Shown piece by piece: positions 54,502 to 64,000 of a DNA stretch of 64,000 bases. The notes under the pieces are model-generated. The model did no database searches. It worked only from the letters and a program-made list of their open reading frames with translations, and had not been told where the DNA came from. The DNA comes from Lepraria neglecta (lineage: Eukaryota; Ascomycota; Lecanoromycetes; Lecanorales; Stereocaulaceae), in assembly GCA_033220425.1 (NCBI GenBank), contig CM065647.1, forward strand, positions 4,464,001 through 4,528,000. The letters are read 5' to 3'. Every line of letters starts with the position of its first letter. Position 1 is the stretch's first letter. The position numbers were made by a program, and so were the translations under genes.

Positions 54502-57500
54502 ATGTCGCCCTCACTCGAGACCGCTGAGTCACAATGGCTATCCCAGCTCACAGCGATGCGTAATGCCATCGCAGAGCTCAAATTGGATGATCAACCAAAC
54601 GGACAAGCTCAAGCATATGGCAAGGATATTGTGGTGGACGATGAGGATCTCACTGGAGGCAGTGGCTCCGATGACCTCTGGAATGTGTTCAGCGATGAAG
54701 AGGACGATGGATACAGCAGTGACATGCTAGATGGTGTTGATGATTACTCGCCCGATTTGAATGCAGAAAACTGTCCCTGTGGACATGAGTGGCTCAAGAG
54801 CAAGTGTTTTGCTATTGCGGACAGGAAAGTAGGGCTGAATCCTGAAGAGCTGGAGCAGCAACTGTCTGCCATGTTGGCATCAGATATGAAGGACGACGAA
54901 CTTCAGATGTCCCTTGCTGACATAATAGGCTATGATGACTTGGACTTTGTTATAGAGCTCATATCCCATGGCAAAGAGATAATAGCACCGAGAGATCGAG
55001 GTACAAATGCTTCGAATAGAGTATTCGGCCATCTTCAAACGAAGCAGCAAAGAGAGCAAGCCCTGCAACGTCAAGACCAAATGCATAAAACCGCAAGCCT
55101 GGCAGCTGCACAGAACCGTGACGGTCCACAGTATCCGCATGTCTACAAAATCTCTCACGGCGCAGGAAACACCCTGTCGGCTGGGGGTCGCAAATATGGT
55201 TTACCAGAAGGTAGCAAGAGAACTGAGCACGAAAAATATGAGGAGTATTCCATACCAGCCGCAAAGGTAGGAACACTTGGTGTCGGGAGGAAACTCATTG
55301 AGATGTCAGAGATGGACGGACTTTGTAAACGAACGTTCAAAGGTTACAAGTCGTTGAACCGCATGCAGAGCTTGGTGTATCCAGTTGCCTACAAGACGAA
55401 TGAGAATATTTTAATCTGTGCTCCCACTGGTGCTGGTAAAACAGATGCTGCTATGCTTGCAATTCTGAACGCAATCAGCCATAACATCTCCCCCAATCCA
55501 ATGGAGGAGCCGGATGCTTCGGATTTCGTGGTCAATACGGAAGATTTCAAGATCGTTTACGTTGCTCCAATGAAAGCCTTGGCTGCAGAGATTACAGAGA
55601 AGCTGGGAAGACGACTTGCATGGCTGGGCATTCAGGTCCGCGAGTTTACTGGAGATATGCACTTGACGAAGAAAGAGATCATTCAAACGCAGATCATCGT
55701 GACGACGCCAGAAAAGTGGGATGTTGTGACTCGCAAGAGCACTGGTGATACCGAGCTTGTGCAAAAAGTGCGTCTTCTCATCATCGATGAAGTCCATATG
55801 CTGCATGACGAACGTGGTGCTGTGCTCGAGTCTCTTGTTGCACGAACAGAGAGGCAGGTCGAAAGCACGCAATCTCTCATTAGGATTGTTGGGCTCTCTG
55901 CAACATTACCTAACTATGTTGACGTGGCCGACTTTCTCAAGGTCAATCGTATGGCAGGCCTGTTCTATTTTGACGCCTCATTTCGGCCTGTTCCTCTTGA
56001 ACAACATTTCATTGGTGTGAAAGGCAAGGCGGGCACCAAGTCCTCTCGAGACAATATCGACCAGACAACTTTTGAAAAGGTTAAGGAGATGCTAGAGCAA
56101 GGTCACCAGATCATGGTTTTCGTACACTCCAGGAAGGATACTGTCGGTACTGCACGCACGTTCATACAGATGGCGCAAGACCAGCAATGTCAGGACCTTT
56201 TCGATTGCTCCGGGGTGCAAGGCTTTAATACAGCCATCAAAGAGCTCAAGAATACTAAAGGCAGAGAATTGCGGGAGCTCGTCCCCAAAGGCTTTGGAAC
56301 TCATCATGCTGGAATGCCGAGATCTGATCGAAATAGAGTTGAGCAGCTCTTCGCTCAAGGACAAATCAATGTACTTTGCTGTACAGCAACGCTTGCATGG
56401 GGTGTTAATCTTCCCGCTGCTGCGGTCATCATCAAAGGCACTCAGCTGTACAGCTCGCAAGAAGGCAAATTTGTGGATCTTGGTATATTGGATGTTTTGC
56501 AGATCTTTGGAAGAGCTGGACGACCTCAATTTCAGGCCACAGGTATTGGCTTCATTTGTACCACACATGACAAGCTGGATCATTATCTCTCTGCTGTGAC
56601 TCAACAGCAGCCTATCGAGTCCAAGTTCTCCAGGAAGCTAGTAGACAACTTGAACGCTGAAATTGGGTTGGGTACGGTCACATCAATACCAGAAGCTGTG
56701 CAGTGGCTGGGTTACTCCTACCTTTTTGTGCGTATGCAGCGGAATCCGCTCACATACGGTATTGACTGGGCTGAGCTCAGGGACGACCCACAACTTGTTC
56801 AGCGAAGAAGGAAGCTGGCGATCGATGCAGCTCGAATCCTTCAACAGAGTCAAATGATCATTTTCAATGAGACAACAGAAGAACTTCGAGCCAAAGACGT
56901 TGGTAGAATTGCAAGCCAATACTATGTCTTGCAAACGAGCGTTGAGATCTTCAATATCATGATGAGTCCGATGGCCACTGAAGCGGATGTGCTTAAGATG
57001 ATCAGCATGAGCGGCGAGTTCGACAACATACAGTCTCGCGAGAATGAGGCAAAGGAGCTCTCAAGGCTCAAGGAGGAGTCAACGCATTGCGATGTGGCGG
57101 GCGGCATCGATGTTGCGTCAGCGAAAACGAACATTCTGCTCCAGTCATATATCTCCCGAGCTCGTCTAGAAGACTTCGCTCTTGTATCCGACTCTGCATA
57201 CGTCGCGCAGAATGCTGCAAGGATATGCCGTGCGCTGTTCATGATAGCGCTGAATAGAAGGTGGGGCCATCAATGTCTGGTCTTGCTCTCTCTATGTAAG
57301 TCGATCGAGAAGCAGATCTGGCCATTCCAGCATCCTTTCCACCAATTCGACCTCTCCCAGCCCATCCTGAGACACCTTGATGAGAAGTCACATATATCAT
57401 CCATTGAGTCTTTGCGGGATATGGAGCCCACGGAAATTGGCCAGTTGGTGCATAACAATAAGATGGGCAATACGATCTCGAAGCTCCTCGACAATTTCCC

Positions 57501-60441
57501 CACGTTGACCGTTGAGACTGAGATTGCGCCTTTGAATCGGGACGTACTTCGCATGCATCTTTACCTGACTGCCGACTTCCGTTGGAATGACAGACATAAT
57601 GGCACGTCCGAGTCCTACTGGATTTGGGTCGAGAACTCTGAGACTTCGGAGATCTATCACCATGAGTACTTCATCTTGAGTCGAAAGAGGCTCTATGACG
57701 ACCACGAGCTCAACTTCACCATTCCGCTATCAGATCCGCTACCTACTCAAATCTATGTCAGGGCAGTTTCTGACCGATGGCTAGGTGCGGAAACGGTGAC
57801 ACCAGTGTCCTTCCAGCACCTTATTCGACCAGACACAGAAAGTCTGTATACAGATCTGCTGGATCTTCAGCCACTTCCAGTCGCTGCTCTCAAGAATCCT
57901 TTACTTGAGGAGATATATGGGCAAAGATTCCCATTTTTCAATCCCATGCAGACTCAGATCTTCCACACCCTGTATCATACTTCTGTCAACGTCTTGCTTG
58001 GGTCTCCAACCGGTAGCGGCAAGACCGTGGCTGCGGAACTGGCAATGTGGTGGGCCTTCCGGGAGAAGCCTGGCTCTAAGGTGGTCTATATTGCCCCGAT
58101 GAAAGCACTGGTGCGAGAGCGTGTGCAAGATTGGAGAAAACGTTTGACACGACAAATGGGCTTAAAGCTTGTCGAACTGACGGGTGATAACACGCCAGAC
58201 ACCCGGACTGTTCGAGATGCGGACATCATAATCACCACGCCCGAGAAGTGGGATGGTATCAGTCGTAGCTGGCAGACCCGAGGCTACGTACGGCAGGTCA
58301 GTTTGGTAATCATCGATGAGATACATCTTCTTGGAGGTGATCGAGGACCCATTTTGGAGATTATCGTTTCGAGGATGAACTACATTGCTTCGCAATCGAA
58401 AGGCTCAGTAAGACTTGTGGGGATGTCGACCGCTTGTGCAAATGCCATGGACCTGGGAAATTGGCTCGGTGTCAAGGAAGGCCTTTTCAATTTCCGTCAT
58501 TCTGTCCGTCCTGTCCCACTTGAAATATTAATCGATGGATTCCCCGAAGTGCGGGGCTTTTGTCCATTGATGCAGTCGATGAATCGACCCACGTTCCTAG
58601 CCATAAAGACCCATTCCCCCGAGAAGCCAGTCATTGTGTTCGTTGCGTCGCGGAGACAAACGCGCCTGACGGCGAAAGACCTCATCAATCTATGTGGTAT
58701 GGAAGACAATCCTCGGCGCTTTGTACGTATGTCAGAGGAAGACCTTCAGCTTAACTTATCGCGAGTTAAGGACGAGGCTCTCAGAGAGGCATTGAGCTTT
58801 GGTATAGGCCTGCACCACGCTGGTCTCGTGGAGGCGGACAGGCAGCTCTCAGAGGAGCTCTTTGCCAACAACAAGATTCAAGTACTTATTGCGACCAGCA
58901 CTCTAGCATGGGGAGTGAACCTACCTGCTCATCTGGTGGTCGTTAAGGGCACTCAGTATTTCGATGCAAAGATCGAGGGCTACAAAGACATGGACTTGAC
59001 TGACGTCTTGCAAATGCTTGGACGAGCAGGTCGGCCACAATTCGATTCCTCGGGTATTGCGCGAATCTTCACCCAGGATTCTAAGAAGGCGTTCTATAAG
59101 CATTTTCTCCATACTGGCTTCCCCGTCGAGTCATCTCTACACAACGTTCTGGACAATCACTTGGGCGCCGAGGCGTCTGCTGGGACTATAGCCACCAAAC
59201 AAGACGCTCTGGACTATCTGACTTGGACTTTCTTCTTCCGCCGTCTTCACAAGAATCCATCGTACTACGGTCTTGAGATATCTGCAGAAGAGCACAACAC
59301 GATTGCTGCTCAGCAACTAGCCAATGACTTCATGGTCGAGCTGGTGGACAACTCCCTGGGTGAGCTGGCAGAGTCTGGGTGTATCGCGCTCCACCCGAAC
59401 GGCGACGTGGACTCGACTCCTCTTGGCAAGATCATGAGCTATTACTATCTCTCGCATAAAACGATCCGCCACTTGATCAAGCACGCCAAGAGAGACGCAA
59501 GTTTTGAGGATGTCTTATCCTGGATGTGCGGCGCCACAGAGTTTGACGAGCTCCCAGTCAGACATAACGAAGATCTCATCAATGCGGAACTGTCCAAAAA
59601 TCTGCCTCTGAATGCCGACCTCCTTGGCCTTCCAATGTGGGACCCTCACGTTAAAGCATTCCTACTTCTCCAGGCCTACTTCTCTCGCATCGACCTTCCC
59701 ATCACTGACTACGTGGGAGATCAGAACTCGGTCTTAGACCAGAGTATCCGTATCGTACAGGCATCAATCGACGTCTTGACTGAGCTTGGCTACCTCTCAA
59801 GCTGCAACATGATGATAACGCTCCTCCAATGCATCAAGTCAGCACGCTGGCCAGACGATGGGCCCTTGTCCATTCTTCCAGGTGTGGATACTGATAAAGA
59901 GCGACAACGAGCCAAAGAAGGAAAATCCCAACCCCGTTCGCTGGCCCAAATCCACAACGTCTCCAAGTCCGCCTTATCTCAAGTCCTAAAAACCGTTGGT
60001 GTACCGCGGGGCTCCCAGCCTCAAATAGACAAAGTCCTCTCCTCTCTACCCAACCTCCAAATCCACATACCAAATCCCAGCGCCCTCAGCCTCACCGCCA
60101 ATCTTACTCGTCTCAACCCTACTACAAACCCCGATTACCGCATCTACGCGCCCAAATACCCAAAACCGCAATCCGAAGGCTTCTTCCTCATCGTCGCTGA
60201 CGCGGTCAAGGATGAAGTGCTGGCGCTGAAGCGAGTTAACTGGCCGCCGGCCGAGAAAGTTAGGGGTAGTGGAGGTAAGCATACGTCGAGATCGATTGTG
60301 AGGTTGGCTCCAGAGACGGTGGAGAGGAAGGTATATGTGTGGGTTATTAGTGATTCGTATGTGGGGATGGAGTGGAGGATTGAGGGGGTGGTGGTGCCGG
60401 GTGTACCTGTTTTGGAAGACGATGGAGGAAAGAAAGCATGA
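54502..60441 (+). CDS. SLH1: Slh1/ASCC3-type double-cassette RNA helicase (ribosome quality control trigger complex)
   Basis: Tandem Ski2-like helicase of 1979 residues (yeast Slh1 is 1967), encoded without introns. Slh1 with Cue3 and Rqt4 splits collided, ubiquitinated ribosomes. Cassette 1: Walker A APTGAGKT (307-314), DEVH (429-432), SATLPN, THHAGMPRSDR, LAWGVNLPAAAVIIKGTQLY and GRAGRPQFQ. Cassette 2: GSPTGSGKT (1167-1175), DEIH (1272-1275), GLHHAGL, LGRAGRPQFD; motif III reads STAC rather than SAT. Each cassette has a Sec63 part; the last one ends near VYVWVISDSYVGMEWRIEG. The phrases FVDLGILDVLQIFGRAGRPQ and PAAAVIIKG favour Slh1/ASCC3 over the spliceosomal Brr2. The N-terminal CPCGHEWL motif and acidic stretch are also in keeping with Slh1. 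Confidence 0.93.
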   Translation: MSPSLETAESQWLSQLTAMRNAIAELKLDDQPNGQAQAYGKDIVVDDEDLTGGSGSDDLWNVFSDEEDDGYSSDMLDGVDDYSPDLNAENCPCGHEWLKSKCFAIADRKVGLNPEELEQQLSAMLASDMKDDELQMSLADIIGYDDLDFVIELISHGKEIIAPRDRGTNASNRVFGHLQTKQQREQALQRQDQMHKTASLAAAQNRDGPQYPHVYKISHGAGNTLSAGGRKYGLPEGSKRTEHEKYEEYSIPAAKVGTLGVGRKLIEMSEMDGLCKRTFKGYKSLNRMQSLVYPVAYKTNENILICAPTGAGKTDAAMLAILNAISHNISPNPMEEPDASDFVVNTEDFKIVYVAPMKALAAEITEKLGRRLAWLGIQVREFTGDMHLTKKEIIQTQIIVTTPEKWDVVTRKSTGDTELVQKVRLLIIDEVHMLHDERGAVLESLVARTERQVESTQSLIRIVGLSATLPNYVDVADFLKVNRMAGLFYFDASFRPVPLEQHFIGVKGKAGTKSSRDNIDQTTFEKVKEMLEQGHQIMVFVHSRKDTVGTARTFIQMAQDQQCQDLFDCSGVQGFNTAIKELKNTKGRELRELVPKGFGTHHAGMPRSDRNRVEQLFAQGQINVLCCTATLAWGVNLPAAAVIIKGTQLYSSQEGKFVDLGILDVLQIFGRAGRPQFQATGIGFICTTHDKLDHYLSAVTQQQPIESKFSRKLVDNLNAEIGLGTVTSIPEAVQWLGYSYLFVRMQRNPLTYGIDWAELRDDPQLVQRRRKLAIDAARILQQSQMIIFNETTEELRAKDVGRIASQYYVLQTSVEIFNIMMSPMATEADVLKMISMSGEFDNIQSRENEAKELSRLKEESTHCDVAGGIDVASAKTNILLQSYISRARLEDFALVSDSAYVAQNAARICRALFMIALNRRWGHQCLVLLSLCKSIEKQIWPFQHPFHQFDLSQPILRHLDEKSHISSIESLRDMEPTEIGQLVHNNKMGNTISKLLDNFPTLTVETEIAPLNRDVLRMHLYLTADFRWNDRHNGTSESYWIWVENSETSEIYHHEYFILSRKRLYDDHELNFTIPLSDPLPTQIYVRAVSDRWLGAETVTPVSFQHLIRPDTESLYTDLLDLQPLPVAALKNPLLEEIYGQRFPFFNPMQTQIFHTLYHTSVNVLLGSPTGSGKTVAAELAMWWAFREKPGSKVVYIAPMKALVRERVQDWRKRLTRQMGLKLVELTGDNTPDTRTVRDADIIITTPEKWDGISRSWQTRGYVRQVSLVIIDEIHLLGGDRGPILEIIVSRMNYIASQSKGSVRLVGMSTACANAMDLGNWLGVKEGLFNFRHSVRPVPLEILIDGFPEVRGFCPLMQSMNRPTFLAIKTHSPEKPVIVFVASRRQTRLTAKDLINLCGMEDNPRRFVRMSEEDLQLNLSRVKDEALREALSFGIGLHHAGLVEADRQLSEELFANNKIQVLIATSTLAWGVNLPAHLVVVKGTQYFDAKIEGYKDMDLTDVLQMLGRAGRPQFDSSGIARIFTQDSKKAFYKHFLHTGFPVESSLHNVLDNHLGAEASAGTIATKQDALDYLTWTFFFRRLHKNPSYYGLEISAEEHNTIAAQQLANDFMVELVDNSLGELAESGCIALHPNGDVDSTPLGKIMSYYYLSHKTIRHLIKHAKRDASFEDVLSWMCGATEFDELPVRHNEDLINAELSKNLPLNADLLGLPMWDPHVKAFLLLQAYFSRIDLPITDYVGDQNSVLDQSIRIVQASIDVLTELGYLSSCNMMITLLQCIKSARWPDDGPLSILPGVDTDKERQRAKEGKSQPRSLAQIHNVSKSALSQVLKTVGVPRGSQPQIDKVLSSLPNLQIHIPNPSALSLTANLTRLNPTTNPDYRIYAPKYPKPQSEGFFLIVADAVKDEVLALKRVNWPPAEKVRGSGGKHTSRSIVRLAPETVERKVYVWVISDSYVGMEWRIEGVVVPGVPVLEDDGGKKA

Positions 60442-61062
60442 AATTCATAGCATAGCGTTGGAATGTGCCCGTAGACGATGGACGATCATAATGCAAAGCA
60501 TGTTGAAAGCATGAACTTCGTGCTTCAAAGATCCCAGAAAGTCCAGGAGCCTGGGGATAACGTCCCTAAGATTGACAGACTTGCTGCTCTAACATCTTCA
60601 CGAATCAGCACTTCCGCGCGCTCTGACGACTACAATGGTACTACATTAGGGGGGGGTTAAACAGAAAAGTGTCATGTTGACAGCTTGCTGAGCGCCAGAA
60701 GCCGCAAGCCCAAGGGCAGTACTCCCAAGCTGCAGAGCCGATCTGAAAGCATGTGAGCAGAGAATCTGCTGAAGTCATGGGTCGGATCCATACACTTGAT
60801 GATCTGCTTGGATTTCATCTAGTAATCATCTTTCATTTCAAAGTGTAGACGGAAGAGCTATGTACATGAATGGAATGTTTTTCATGAGGCAACTAGAAGT
60901 GAAAGCTAGCACAGCCGTTAAATGACGCTCATGGTCGCTGATGTGAAGTAGAAGTCAAAGCATAATGTAAGGCAGGGCAGCTTTAGCAAGTAAAGGCCTT
61001 TAGAAAGAATCGAAGATCATGTCTCCCATTTGGGAGAGGAAAAGGTGTAGTAGGTAAAGCAT
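60442..61062. other. Convergent intergenic region SLH1 / unknown gene
   Basis: About 620 bases between two 3' ends, with an 8-base G tract near 60651. A 60-codon frame at 60478 has no known motif. Nothing else is seen. Confidence 0.5.
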
Positions 61063-62708
61063 TCAAGCATCCTCCAGAGTCAAATGATGCGACTTCCTCG
61101 AAGCAGTCGTGCTCTGCTCTTCCACCAGAGTTGGCTGCATAGGCTGCTGAGCGACTTTAGGCACAATTGGTACCAACAGTTGCCTCTGTCGGCGAGAGAT
61201 TGATATCTGTCTAGCAACCGAGACTTCAACCGTAGTGCTCATTAAGTCGTTCGCTTGATGGTGCCGTGGCGATTCCGTCAGCGGGGGTTTCTTCATGCTG
61301 GATTTGCGCGCCGGAAAAGCTTCTCTTGAGGCTTGAGCAATGTGTCTTATGGGCTCTTTTTCTGTCGCTGAGGGCGCAACGTTTTCAGGGCATTCGAAGA
61401 AGCTCGCTTGTGTGGAGTTCGCTGAAGTAGAAGTGGGGTTGGAGCTGGGTTTTCGTGTGCGTGAGGAAGTGTCTTCGGGAGTGTGGACGATGACGAAGAC
61501 GTGGTCTTGGTCTTGGGACTTGCTTGCTCGGATTGTAGGTCGGGGTGGAGAGAGGGTGGTATCGGGGGCTGTTACTGAGCGGCTGAGGGGACTTGGTTTG
61601 GGAAGCGGCTTGTTCACTGCACTGCGAGCTAGTGATGGAGTTGTGGAGGGGAAGAGAGAGAAGGATGGAGATCTTCCGGAGGACTTGGAGGACGTTGATT
61701 CGTCTCGTCGATGAGGCTTTGGCAGGTCGTCGGTCAAAGGCTCCTGGAACTCAGTTAGCCAAGCACCAACTTCAAAGCGCCAAGTTGGCATACCTCGGTC
61801 TTTGGCTCAGCGACAGGCTGCAGCTCCTCCAATTGGCCCTGCCGTCGAGATAACAGCGAAGGCTGTGGTTTCTGCCGCGGCTTCGGATCCAGGACATCCC
61901 CGAACATCACACTATAGCGCTCCAACTCTATATTTGGGATCTGGACCTGTAGCAAGGACGGTCCCCTAGGCGGACGCAGGTTCTTTGTCGGAGGTGTTGG
62001 AGGCTCCAAAGTCTCTGCTGCAGCATGTGCTGATAGTGCGCTGTGTAACACGCGCATCTCAGGTACCACTTCATCTGCGTCTGTTTTCCTTCTCCGAAGC
62101 CCCTTCCTTCGCGAGGTGTTCCTCCTAAGTAGACCATTGCTTTCGCTCTTTGGCGTATTCTGTAACGTATTCGCGCGCCCTCTCTTCCCTTGCACTGTTC
62201 GAGCTGAGTCTGCTCGCTTGCGACGGAGGGCTTTAGTCTCTAGATGATCTTGGCTGATGTGCTGTCTATCCGGCCCCTGCTGATGTGCGTGGTCCAATTG
62301 GTAGAATGGCGACACTTGCGGAGCCCGCGCGGATGAGTTCTTCCTCCCAAACAGGCTGCCAAACGACTTCCATTTACTGCCTTTGCGGGTGATAGCCGAC
62401 CCTCCAGTACCAACTTCGGACACAGTTCCCAGCTGGCTTGAAGGATATCTTGGCAAGCTGAAACTCCCGTGCACGTCCACGTCCTGGTCGTCGGGTTGCA
62501 GGGGCGGATGTCCAGGGCTGCCCAGCGCGAGTCCAATGACTATCTCGTCAGAGTCTAATCCCCGTCCAATGTCCCCACGCTGAGATGGCCCTTGTACGTT
62601 GCACGAAGGCGTTTCTAGGAAAGTCGTCCATTCATGGCCTCCTGCATCTGGCTCTGTCTCTCTCGCACCTCCTGACCTTGATCTCGCCAGAGGTCCAGCC
62701 TTTGACAT
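61063..62708 (-). CDS. Basic, low-complexity fungal protein of unknown function
   Basis: Exons 61794-62708 and 61063-61743 give 531 residues, rich in Ser, Pro, Arg and Lys and probably largely disordered. Blocks that look selected: ITRKGSKWKSFGSLFGRKNS (basic and aromatic, a possible membrane-binding or localisation element), TSRRKGLRRRKTDADEVVPE, VQIPNIELERYSVMFGDVL, and near the end VEVSVARQISISRRQRQLLV, followed by a conserved-looking tail. The arrangement (GSLFGRK box, ERYSVMFG box, SISRRQRQLL box) is reminiscent of a widespread Pezizomycotina family, but I cannot name a function. The ATG at 62708 is preferred; an upstream in-frame ATG at 62846 would add a hydrophobic stretch that looks untranslated. 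Confidence 0.72.
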
Positions 62709-63886
62709 TTTTAGAATGAATAAGGAGGGCAAGCCTCGTGGCTCCAGGCCAATGTAGAACAAAAAGGAGACGTGTTTGGATGAGTACCTAAAGAGAAAGG
62801 ATGGAAGAGGGGTAAGTCGAGGAGAAGGTAGCGGGAGGATTAGCAAAATAAGTCAGTGCTCATGATTGAAATTGAAACGCAGACGGGATTTATTTAGTAC
62901 TAGGTGGCAAAGTGTGGGAAAGTGAAGTGGGAGAGCGGATGGCAGCAAGGTGAAGATGGAAGATTATTTCGGCTCCCCACCTTGCGCGACACAGGCCCGC
63001 CTTGTCAATCTTGGGGACATTAGACGACGATATTCTCGGAATAGCTATTGGTGCTAAACTAACATTTGAGACTTGTGTCGCTAAGGCTGAGAGGCGTAAG
63101 AGGCGGGATCATGCTTGCTACCTTGAAATATGAAACGCTGAGCTGACGGGAACCATTGGCCGTAATATCGAGCCTCTGGAAATTGCAAAGGAGTGAAATG
63201 ACATCTTAGCAGCGTCAAGGGATATGCGTGATGCTTTCGGGTGAATTTCGCAGGCCACTGTTGTATTTACTATTCTGTTGGTCTCTCAGTCAAGAGTACA
63301 ATTTAGCAGTCTTATGCCAGGCACAGCCAACGATCCTCCAGATCCTCCAGCATTCGCGATGAAAATCAGAGGCCTGGGAATCAGAGCCGAGGCCAGGGAC
63401 TCTTGTGCTTTCGTGCTCTTGTGACATGGCGTCTAGATAATGCGGAGGTGTCTTACTTAGATTAGATGGCACGAGAGGACGACCCGTGGTGGAGTCCCCA
63501 CTGTCTTCAGGACCGTGGCTGTTAGGGAGGTAACCCGGTCCGTTCGCGTGATCATTGAGATACATCGCTGTAGCCATCTCAATATCCTAGTGTCAATTGA
63601 TAGATTGTACTCTTCGACTCCACAATCACAGAATGTAGCGAGATGGTGGATGTGTTGTCGATTGTGGATAGGAGAGGACTGATTCTCAGCCATGGCTGTA
63701 CCTTGTTTGGTGGGGCGCTTCCGGCCAAAAATTCTTAAACCCCCACCCTCGTGTAGCTTTCGCTACATCATAACTACTTGGCTATCAGCATCTCTGCAAA
63801 CAGTTTTCCCTGCCTCAACCACTGCATAACACCTCCCGTTCAGTGCCTATTATTCAGCATAGGGTAGACCATTGTATCGACGAAGG
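62709..63886. other. Divergent region between the unknown gene and profilin
   Basis: About 1.2 kb with the promoters of both neighbours. Two overlapping minus-strand frames (63290-63577 and 63457-63693) have protein-like composition in places and a GTAAGA donor-like site, so a small spliced gene is possible. Neither matches a family I know, so I do not annotate it. A CT-rich tract precedes the profilin start. Confidence 0.45.
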
Positions 63887-64000
63887 ATGTCGTGGCAAGG
63901 TCAGCCGCTTTTGCCTGTCTTTACCGATCATATCGCTGACTCGAGCCTGCAAAACAGCATACATTGACACCAGGTACCTTCAACTACACAAGTCTTTCGC
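63887..64000 (+). CDS. Profilin, first two exons (gene continues beyond the window)
   Basis: Actin-monomer binding protein that also binds poly-proline and phosphoinositides. Exon 1 is 63887-63899 (13 nt) and exon 2 is 63958-63973 (16 nt). Together they read MSWQAYIDT plus a split codon, the start shared by fungal and most other profilins (MSWQxYVDxxL). Introns have donors GTCAGC and GTACCT and acceptors AACAG and beyond the window. The remaining exons lie past position 64000, so no catalytic or binding surface can be checked. The call rests on nine residues and the plausible splice sites. Confidence 0.7.

Noticed and set aside
54502-60441. Spliceosomal helicase Brr2
   Set aside because: Double helicase layout fits both, but the length and the ILDVLQIFGRAGRP and PAAAVIIKG wording fit Slh1/ASCC3 better.
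63290-63693. Possible small spliced minus-strand gene near the right end
   Set aside because: Two overlapping frames have a donor-like site, but I could not form a product resembling any family.

Overview
The window comes from the nuclear genome of a filamentous ascomycete fungus (Pezizomycotina, possibly Dothideomycetes; the class is a guess from protein feel). The evidence is compact genes on both strands, many short introns of about 45-60 bp with GTRWGT-like donors, short intergenic spaces, and clearly fungal proteins: Cox16, the 20.9 kDa complex I subunit, cytochrome b2, Bud13, Brl1 and a single-ORF Slh1. No bacterial operon, rRNA, CRISPR or confident tRNA was seen. The exon structures are my own reading of splice sites. 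Wherever I list exons for a complete gene, the lengths sum to an open frame; the one exception is the small membrane gene at 41-42 kb, which contains an internal TAG.

Left third (0-22 kb): COX16 (+), an importin-7/8-type karyopherin (-), the SKI2 exosome helicase (-), the fork-protection factor CSM3 (-), the complex I subunit NUXM (+), the tRNA adenosine deaminase TAD2 (-), and the 12-exon checkpoint kinase MEC1/ATR (+). A decayed 64-bp tandem repeat follows MEC1.

Middle (22-42 kb): an unusual single ORF joining a zinc-finger-like module of transposase type to the riboflavin enzyme RIB7 (-), then PAF1 (-), a shrunken Fot1/pogo-type DNA transposon with terminal inverted repeats, ARP8 (-), ARL1 (+), a cyclase-family protein (-), RCC1 (+), BRL1/BRR6 (-), a small conserved unknown (-), an alkyltransferase-like protein with a 13-nt microexon (-), BUD13 (+), and a hydroxylaminobenzene-mutase-like membrane gene interrupted by an in-frame TAG (-).

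Right third (42-64 kb): a TMEM16 scramblase/channel (-), a metallophosphoesterase (+), cytochrome b2 L-lactate dehydrogenase (-), a Rab-family GTPase (+), an unknown zinc-ligand-rich protein (+), YKT6 (-), SLH1 (+), an unknown basic protein (-), and the first two tiny exons of profilin (+) at the right edge.

These are mostly unlinked housekeeping genes: RNA surveillance (SKI2, SLH1), genome stability (MEC1, CSM3, ARP8, ATL), membrane traffic (ARL1, Rab, YKT6), nuclear transport and envelope (karyopherin, RCC1, BRL1), and respiration. I see no dedicated multi-gene system. The most unusual item is the zinc-finger/RIB7 fusion.
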